From positions 38,538 through 102,537 of the forward strand of contig CAZVYX010000018.1 of the NCBI GenBank assembly GCA_964631725.1: a DNA stretch of 64,000 nt, written 5' to 3'. The notes under the pieces are model-generated. The model did not search any database and was not told the origin of the DNA. It was given only the letters and a program-made list of their open reading frames with translations. Position 1 is the first letter of the stretch. Every line of letters begins with the position of its first letter. The stretch comes from GCA-2731375 sp964631725. GTDB taxonomy: Bacteria > Pseudomonadota > Alphaproteobacteria > GCA-2731375. This document shows positions 59,256 to 64,000 of this stretch, in pieces. The position numbers were made by a program, and so were the translations under genes.

Positions 59256-60157
59256 CTGAAAGCCGCGAAGACCTCCTCAAACGCCACGATCTGATTGCCG
59301 TTGGCCGAAGAGGGCACCAGGATCGGCGTATGGATGCCCGCGTCGAACCAGGCTTCCAGGCCCTCACGGACCTGGGAGACACTGCCGAACAAGGTGTTGT
59401 CGGCCAGCCATTTGTCGCTCAGATGGTCGGGCACTCTTTCGGGCTCGCCGGCGGCCATGGCCGCTTCGACGCCGGCCATTTCCTCTTCATAGCCGGACTC
59501 CTTCCAGTAATTGCGGTAGTTCGGGAGTTGCGCATACGAAGTCAAGGTGCGGCGGTTCACCGCCTTGGCGGCTTCGACATCGTCAGAGATGCAGGTCGGG
59601 ATCATATTGCCGATATAGAAATTCTCGTTGTTGCGCTTGTCCTCCGGCAGCGCTGCCAGCGAAGTCGCCATGAAACTGCGGCAGGCATTGGCGAAGACCA
59701 TGCCGTCACCGATTTCACCGGCCAGAGCAATCATCTTCCGCCGCATGGTGGCCAAAATGATCGGCGGCAATTCACCGACCCGTTCCATCGCCCTCAGTTC
59801 CGACACGAATTCGCGGGTATCCGACAACGGCTTGCCGGCGGTGACCTTCATGCGTTTCAGGGATGGCCCATGGCTGACGCCAATGCCAAAGCGGAAACGG
59901 CCGCCGGAAATTTCATGAATGAAGGATACCGTCTGGGCATAGTCCAGCACCGTGCGGGCGTAGATCGGTGCGATCGAGGTGCCGAAGGGGATCTCGTTGG
60001 TGGCCTGGGCCAGGGCGGCGCAGAGCGTCACATTGGCCACGGTGGAGGGGCAATAGATGCCCGCGAAGCCACGTCGTTCGATCTCTCCGGCAAGCTCCAG
60101 GGTCGCCTTGCGGCGGCCGGGCACGGCGGCCAGGCTAAGGGCGGGCATTCTTGTCAT
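59252..60157 (-). CDS. LLM-class flavin-dependent oxidoreductase
   Basis: 301 residues. ATLELAGEIERRGFAGIYCPSTVANVTLCAALAQATNEIPFGTSIAPIYAR (in parts) and FRFGIGVSHGPSLKRMKV match luciferase-like enzymes. DTREFVSELR and the substrate-side ILATMRRKMIALAGEIGDGMVF follow. The start is one of two adjacent ATG codons (60160 or 60157) after GGAG. It faces the other LLM gene tail to tail. Substrate unknown. Confidence 0.86.
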   Translation of the reverse strand: MTRMPALSLAAVPGRRKATLELAGEIERRGFAGIYCPSTVANVTLCAALAQATNEIPFGTSIAPIYARTVLDYAQTVSFIHEISGGRFRFGIGVSHGPSLKRMKVTAGKPLSDTREFVSELRAMERVGELPPIILATMRRKMIALAGEIGDGMVFANACRSFMATSLAALPEDKRNNENFYIGNMIPTCISDDVEAAKAVNRRTLTSYAQLPNYRNYWKESGYEEEMAGVEAAMAAGEPERVPDHLSDKWLADNTLFGSVSQVREGLEAWFDAGIHTPILVPSSANGNQIVAFEEVFAAFS

Positions 60158-60246
60158 CATTCACTCCAATCGTTCACGTATCGAAAAACTATCTGATCAC
60201 GGCGCTACCGGCGTCCCACCGGTCAGGGCCGTTTCAATATTGCTGG

Positions 60247-61485
60247 CTAATTTACGGCAGGCAGATTGAAAACCTGCCCGGGGAAGATCATGTCCGGATT
60301 GCGGATCTGGCCGTCATTGGCCTGATAGATCACGGTGTAGCGGTTACCGCTGCCGTAGACCCGCCGCGCGATGCGCCACAGGCTGTTGCCGGGCTGTACG
60401 ATGACCCGGTAGCGGGCCGTGGTGGTGGCCAGTACCTCGGCCGCCGCCACGCGCACGAACGGCAGCTCTATCCGCCTGACAACCCGTCCGCCCTCGTCTA
60501 CCTGGTCGACCCGCAAGGTGTGGCTGCCCGGTGCAACCTCGACCTTTGGCTTCAAGCGCCAGGCCTTTTCCTGATCAGCCTTGGCAACGCCCACCGGCTT
60601 GTTATCCACATAGGTCCGTACCTTGGCGCCCTTTGGCGCGCTACCCGAGACCACGACATTGCCCTTATCGTCGTACTCAACCGTATCGACGCTCAACTTG
60701 TTGCCCGACGAGCCCTTCTTGGGTTCGGGCTTTTGCAGCAATTGCGCCGGTGCATCGCCCTTCTTGGGCAGCAGCACCGCCAGCGCAGTCTGCTGCTTTT
60801 CCCTGGTTTCTTCGGCTTTTTCAGGCTTGTTCGCCCTTGCCGCGCCGCCGTCTGCCGATGCAGTCTTGGATGCGGGCGGCTTCGGCTTTTTCGGGCCGGG
60901 TACCATCAGGGCGACGACGGCTTCAGAGGCGTAGATGCGGCCATCCGGCATGATCGCCACCAGGTCCAATTCGGCCTGGCCGCTGGGCAGTGGTTGATCG
61001 ATCACCGCCACCCATTCGCCGCGCTGCGAGGTTGGCGCCTCGGCCAGGACCTTGCCGCCCAACGACAGCCGCACGGTGGAGCCGGCGGGCGCCCGGCCGG
61101 CAATGACGGCGGTACGGTCCTTGGCGATCCGGACAATATCGAACGAGGGCGGTTTAACCGTGGCCTTTTTTGCCTGCGCCGGGCTTTTCGCCTGGTCGGC
61201 TTTCTCGGCGGTCCGGGCCTTTGGCAGGGATGGCGATGCAGTCCGGGACGGCGCCGCCAGATTGTTGCCCGCGCGGGAGGTCGACGGCGTAGGGTGCGGT
61301 TTTTCCACAGCCGATTTTTCCACAGCCGGTTTTTCAGCCAGCTTTTCGGCAGGTTTCATTTCCGGGCTTTTTGGCGGTGTTTGCTGTGCCGTCTGCATCG
61401 GCTCAGGCTCTTCCTGCCAGGAAACCAGTGCCAAGACACCTCCCAACATGATTACCACTGCCGCTATGATGACAATATTGCGCAC
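60247..61485 (-). CDS. LysM-domain membrane-anchored protein
   Basis: 412 residues: an N-terminal membrane helix (VRNIVIIAAVVIMLGGVLALV), a long Pro/Ala/Lys/Glu-rich linker (about 25-125, with EKPAVEKSAVEKP repeats), Ig-like strands (about 130-220, RTAVIAGRAPAGSTVRLSLGGK), and a second charged linker. A second Ig-like module (VVVSGSAPKGAKVRTYVDNKPVG) and a C-terminal LysM domain (RVIVQPGNSLWRIARRVYG, PGQVFNLP) complete it. It probably binds peptidoglycan in the periplasm. GTG at 61485 after GGAGAGA was chosen. Confidence 0.87.
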   Translation of the reverse strand: MRNIVIIAAVVIMLGGVLALVSWQEEPEPMQTAQQTPPKSPEMKPAEKLAEKPAVEKSAVEKPHPTPSTSRAGNNLAAPSRTASPSLPKARTAEKADQAKSPAQAKKATVKPPSFDIVRIAKDRTAVIAGRAPAGSTVRLSLGGKVLAEAPTSQRGEWVAVIDQPLPSGQAELDLVAIMPDGRIYASEAVVALMVPGPKKPKPPASKTASADGGAARANKPEKAEETREKQQTALAVLLPKKGDAPAQLLQKPEPKKGSSGNKLSVDTVEYDDKGNVVVSGSAPKGAKVRTYVDNKPVGVAKADQEKAWRLKPKVEVAPGSHTLRVDQVDEGGRVVRRIELPFVRVAAAEVLATTTARYRVIVQPGNSLWRIARRVYGSGNRYTVIYQANDGQIRNPDMIFPGQVFNLPAVN

Positions 61486-61494
61486 GCCGTCTCT

Positions 61495-61524
61495 CCGAGT
61501 CAGGGCTGGCCGAGTCAGGGCTGG
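61495..61524. repeat. Tandem 15-bp duplication upstream of the LysM gene
   Basis: CCGAGTCAGGGCTGG is present twice head to tail (61495-61509 and 61510-61524), ten bases upstream of the LysM protein start on the other strand. It could change the leader length of that gene. Confidence 0.8.
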
Positions 61525-61596
61525 GTAGAAAGTAGACTTTCGCTCCGCCAGGGGCAATCCCCAGTACAACCTCCGGACGGCCCCATGCCACAGATC

Positions 61597-62481
61597 CTAT
61601 TGCTTCGGCGGACGCTCGACCCGGTGGACGATAGGCGGGATGGTACGCAGATAGCGCGCGATGGCGTTCAGATCGTCGTCGGTCAGATGGGCCAAGCCTT
61701 CGTTGATGGCTTCCGCCATGCTGCCCTGGACATCGTCATAGTCCGGTTTCATCCCATCGCGCAGCAACTGGACGATATCCGCCTCGATCCATTCACCGAT
61801 GCCGGTATCCGGATCAGGCGTGATGTTCGGCACCAACTCGCCATCGGGCCCGTCAACGGTACCGGCCAGAAAGCCGGACGGCTCCATGGCGCCCATGAAG
61901 TTGCGCGCCGTGTGGCATTCGCCGCAGTGGGCCAGGGCCTGAACCAGATAGGCGCCACGGTTCCATTGCGCATCGCGGTCGGCACGGTCCCGCCACGGTT
62001 CCGGCTTGAAAAACAGCCATTTCCAGAGGCGCACCGTCCAACGCCACGAAAATGGCGGCGCCACGTCATGGGCCTTGTTCCGCCGCTTCACCGGGGCTTG
62101 GGCAAACAGATATGCCCTGATGGCCAGGGCATCCTCCTCCCGCATGGCGGTGTAGCTGGGATAGGGGAAAACCGGGAAGTAGTTGCTGCCGTCCGGGCGG
62201 ACACCGTGGCGCAGGGCGCCGAGAAAATCCCGCTCGCTCCATGTGCCGATACCGGTTTTCGGATCGGGCGTAATGTTGGGGCTGTAGAATGTTCCAAACG
62301 GCGTCTTCAGGCCCAGGCCGCCGGCCAGCGGCGCGCCGCCGCCCTTGGCATCAGTATGACAGCCGATGCATCCCGCCGCACGAATGAGATAAGCGCCACG
62401 GGAAATTTCCGATGCCGCGGCCGTTCCAACCACGGCCGCGCACAACAGGAATGCCATCAACGGGCCGAATCGCTTCATCAT
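61597..62481 (-). CDS. Exported diheme cytochrome c
   Basis: 294 residues with a signal peptide (MKRFGPLMAFLLCAAVVGTAAA) and two class I cytochrome domains. The first has CIGCH near residue 38 with YSPNITPDPKTGIGTWSERDFLGALRHG. The second has CGECH near residue 188 with VPNITPDPDTGIGEWIEADIVQLLRDG. The layout is that of small-subunit cytochromes serving periplasmic dehydrogenases. No dehydrogenase gene is adjacent. The start overlaps the stop of the preceding gene (ATGA). Confidence 0.92.
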   Translation of the reverse strand: MMKRFGPLMAFLLCAAVVGTAAASEISRGAYLIRAAGCIGCHTDAKGGGAPLAGGLGLKTPFGTFYSPNITPDPKTGIGTWSERDFLGALRHGVRPDGSNYFPVFPYPSYTAMREEDALAIRAYLFAQAPVKRRNKAHDVAPPFSWRWTVRLWKWLFFKPEPWRDRADRDAQWNRGAYLVQALAHCGECHTARNFMGAMEPSGFLAGTVDGPDGELVPNITPDPDTGIGEWIEADIVQLLRDGMKPDYDDVQGSMAEAINEGLAHLTDDDLNAIARYLRTIPPIVHRVERPPKQ

Positions 62482-62852
62482 GGCAATGCCACCGTCACTT
62501 CCCGGCCGCCAAAACCATGCACCTTGTCATGCGCCCGCAGCCGCACTTTCATGGTGCCGGCTGGAACCGCCACACCCGAGAGCGACCGGGTAAAAGGCTG
62601 TTCATGCTCGTGGGGATGGGCCAAAACCCGCGTCGCCAGCACCTTGCCGTCAGGAGCCACGACCTCCCAGGCATCGGCGTAGTGCTCCCAGCCCGTATCG
62701 CCATGGCGCACGGTAACGGCAAAACCGTAGACGCCGGGGCTGCTTTTCGTCACTTTTACGGCCACCACGTCGGCTGGGCCCGCCGATGCCGGATAGCCGA
62801 TCAACAACGGCAACAGCAATACGGGCAACGAACGAAGAACAGGACAGAGCAT
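62478..62852 (-). CDS. Conserved exported protein of unknown function, paired with the diheme cytochrome
   Basis: 124 residues with a signal peptide (MLCPVLRSLPVLLLPLLIGYPASA). The mature part is a single beta-rich domain (VVAVKVTKSSPGVYGFAVTVRHGDTGWEHYADAWEVV; RVLAHPHEHEQPFTRSLSGV, in parts) with clustered His residues. I recall similar unnamed proteins in marine alphaproteobacteria. It overlaps the cytochrome start by four bases, so the two are coupled. Its ATG overlaps the ATG of the divergent LOG-family gene. Confidence 0.78.
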   Translation of the reverse strand: MLCPVLRSLPVLLLPLLIGYPASAGPADVVAVKVTKSSPGVYGFAVTVRHGDTGWEHYADAWEVVAPDGKVLATRVLAHPHEHEQPFTRSLSGVAVPAGTMKVRLRAHDKVHGFGGREVTVALP

Positions 62853-63435
62853 GGCAGAGTTCTCCTCCATTTGTGTCTATTGTGGCTCTCGCTTTGGCCA
62901 GCAGCAAGGCTACCGCGATACCGCTGTCATGTTGGGTCAAGAAATCGCGAGGCGCGGCATCCGCCTGGTCTATGGCGGCGGCCATGTCGGCCTGATGGGC
63001 GCCGTGGCCGATGCCTCCCTGGCGGCGGGCGGCGAGGTCATCGGCATCATTCCAAAGCATTTGCAGGATTGGGAAGTGGGCCATCATGGCCTGACGGAGT
63101 TGCATGTGGTCGACACCATGCATGCCCGCAAACAGCTGATGTTCGAACTTTCCGACGGCTTCGTTGCCCTGCCGGGTGGTATCGGCACCCTGGACGAAAC
63201 CTTTGAAATCATTTCCTGGCGGCAATTGCGTCTGCACGACAAGCCATTGGTAATCCTGGATGACGGCGGCTATTGGCGGCCCATGGCCGATTTGCTGCAC
63301 GCCGTCGTGGCGGGCGGTTTTGCCGATCCGGGCATCGCTGAATTCTACGCCATGGCGGATGATGTGGACGGTGTGTTCGCCGCCCTGGAGGCCGCGCCCA
63401 GCCCGCGCGGGCCAAGCCATCCCGAAAGACTGTGA
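62851..63435 (+). CDS. LOG-family protein (TIGR00730, cytokinin riboside 5'-monophosphate phosphoribohydrolase-like)
   Basis: A 194-residue Rossmann-fold protein. ICVYCGSRFG is the family opening, LVYGGGHVGLMGAVADA the phosphate loop, MHARKQLMFELSDGFVALPGGIGTLDETFEI (in parts) contains the PGGxGT signature with its catalytic Arg and Glu. Bacterial members hydrolyse nucleoside 5'-monophosphates to base and ribose phosphate. ATG at 62851 fits the family start. Confidence 0.93.
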   Translation: MAEFSSICVYCGSRFGQQQGYRDTAVMLGQEIARRGIRLVYGGGHVGLMGAVADASLAAGGEVIGIIPKHLQDWEVGHHGLTELHVVDTMHARKQLMFELSDGFVALPGGIGTLDETFEIISWRQLRLHDKPLVILDDGGYWRPMADLLHAVVAGGFADPGIAEFYAMADDVDGVFAALEAAPSPRGPSHPERL

Positions 63436-63517
63436 GAATCTTTGACCTGCGGCCTCTAGGTGGATATGTTCCGCCCGAACAATAGAGGTGGATCAAGCCG
63501 CCATAGAGGTTAGGTAT

Positions 63518-64000
63518 ATGAGCAAGATTAAAGTGAAAACGCCTGTCGTGGAACTCGACGGCGACGAGATGACCCGGATCATTTGGGCCTTTATCAAGGA
63601 AAAACTGATCCTGCCTTATTTGGACATCGATCTGAAATATTACGATCTCGGTATCGAAAAACGCGACGAAACCGACGATCAGATCACCATCGACTGCGCC
63701 AACGCGATCAAGGAATACGGCGTCGGCGTGAAATGCGCCACCATCACCCCGGACGAAGAGCGGGTGGAGGAGTTCGGCCTGAAGTCCATGTGGCGCTCCC
63801 CCAACGGCACGATCCGGAACATTCTGGGCGGCACGGTTTTTCGCGAGCCGATCATCTGCCAGAACGTCCCCCGCCTGGTGCCGGGCTGGACCCACCCCAT
63901 CGTCATCGGCCGCCATGCTTTCGGCGATCAATACCGCGCCACCGATTTCGTGGTGCCCGGCAAGGGCAAGCTGACCATGAAGTTCGAGCCCGAGGACGGC
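63518..64000 (+). CDS. icd: NADP-dependent isocitrate dehydrogenase, 3'-truncated by window edge
   Basis: The first 161 codons of an eukaryote-like homodimeric NADP-IDH, which makes 2-oxoglutarate from isocitrate. VVELDGDEMTRIIWAFIKEKLI is the conserved opening. CATITPDEERVEEFGLKSMWRSPNGTIRN contains the substrate-binding Ser/Arg region. NVPRLVPGWTHPIVIGRHAFGDQYRATD follows. This type is usual in alphaproteobacteria. ATG at 63518; the frame is still open at base 64000. Confidence 0.97.
   Translation, partial: MSKIKVKTPVVELDGDEMTRIIWAFIKEKLILPYLDIDLKYYDLGIEKRDETDDQITIDCANAIKEYGVGVKCATITPDEERVEEFGLKSMWRSPNGTIRNILGGTVFREPIICQNVPRLVPGWTHPIVIGRHAFGDQYRATDFVVPGKGKLTMKFEPEDG

Noticed and set aside
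60151..62682. Very long open frame (843 codons) on the plus strand
   Set aside because: It runs antisense through the LysM gene and the diheme cytochrome, both supported by clear motifs. The translation is Arg/Gly/Leu-rich with no recognisable domain. Long antisense frames are common in GC-rich DNA.
1..64000. CRISPR array, prophage, integrative element or toxin-antitoxin pair
   Set aside because: No regularly spaced repeats, phage structural genes, integrase or attachment-site duplication were seen. The RatA-like gene sits in a conserved lipA context and reads as a Coq10-type protein.

Overview
The window is GC-rich, densely packed bacterial chromosome and most likely comes from an alphaproteobacterium of the Rhodospirillales type. 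That placement is an inference from gene content and order. The evidence is the order secG-pyrG-kdsA-eno-ftsB-pdhA-pdhB-pdhC-lpd-lipA-coq10/ratA, a pyruvate dehydrogenase E1 beta subunit with its own lipoyl domain, an NADP-type isocitrate dehydrogenase, and PhaR/PhaB/PhaC polyhydroxyalkanoate genes. No phage, CRISPR array, rRNA or intact insertion sequence was seen. There is one tRNA (Leu, GAG) followed by a good intrinsic terminator.

Layout. 1-9.8 kb: the end of pgpA, a flavin-type oxidoreductase, pncC, a CPBP protease, secG, pyrG, kdsA, eno, two SDR genes, a collapsed alcohol dehydrogenase remnant and ftsB. 10-16.7 kb: a complete pyruvate dehydrogenase operon with lipA and a Coq10/RatA gene. 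16.8-25.5 kb: a type B carboxylesterase, a carboxymuconolactone decarboxylase-like gene, a single-chain biotin-dependent acyl-CoA carboxylase, a cobalt-type nitrile hydratase, tpiA and a PhyH dioxygenase. 25.6-33.3 kb: ppiD, a cluster of three intergenic palindromes, a methyltransferase, unknown genes, an Ldh-family dehydrogenase, an IS630-like transposase remnant beside a GNAT gene, and a TPR/beta-barrel outer-membrane protein. 33.4-37.3 kb: a MerR regulator with a clear operator, then a dienoyl-CoA reductase-type enzyme and an acyl-CoA dehydrogenase, which look like one catabolic unit. 37.3-49.1 kb: household and transport genes (HAD, MATE, lipB, an orphan FliN-like protein, tRNA-Leu, mgtE, EamA) and the PHA genes. 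49.1-52.7 kb: an SDR, a ThDP enzyme and a double-hotdog protein.

The most unusual part is 52.7-56.8 kb. A NapH-like polyferredoxin membrane protein, a secreted octaheme cytochrome of the hydroxylamine oxidoreductase family and a secreted pentaheme cytochrome overlap end to end. They diverge from an ArsR-rhodanese fusion regulator, across a gap holding a 22-bp dyad. The pentaheme protein looks like a shortened copy of its octaheme neighbour: the spacing between two of its heme motifs is identical, and both share the segment around CAYCHMH. This is the best candidate here for a poorly described respiratory or detoxification system. Its substrate cannot be read from sequence.

56.9-64 kb: an enoyl-CoA hydratase, an AhpD-like protein, two LLM oxidoreductases, a LysM protein, a secreted diheme cytochrome with an unknown secreted partner, a LOG-family protein and the start of icd, which runs off the window.

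Starts were chosen by Shine-Dalgarno-like sequence, family N-termini and overlap with neighbours. Function calls rest on motifs read by eye, and no database search was run.
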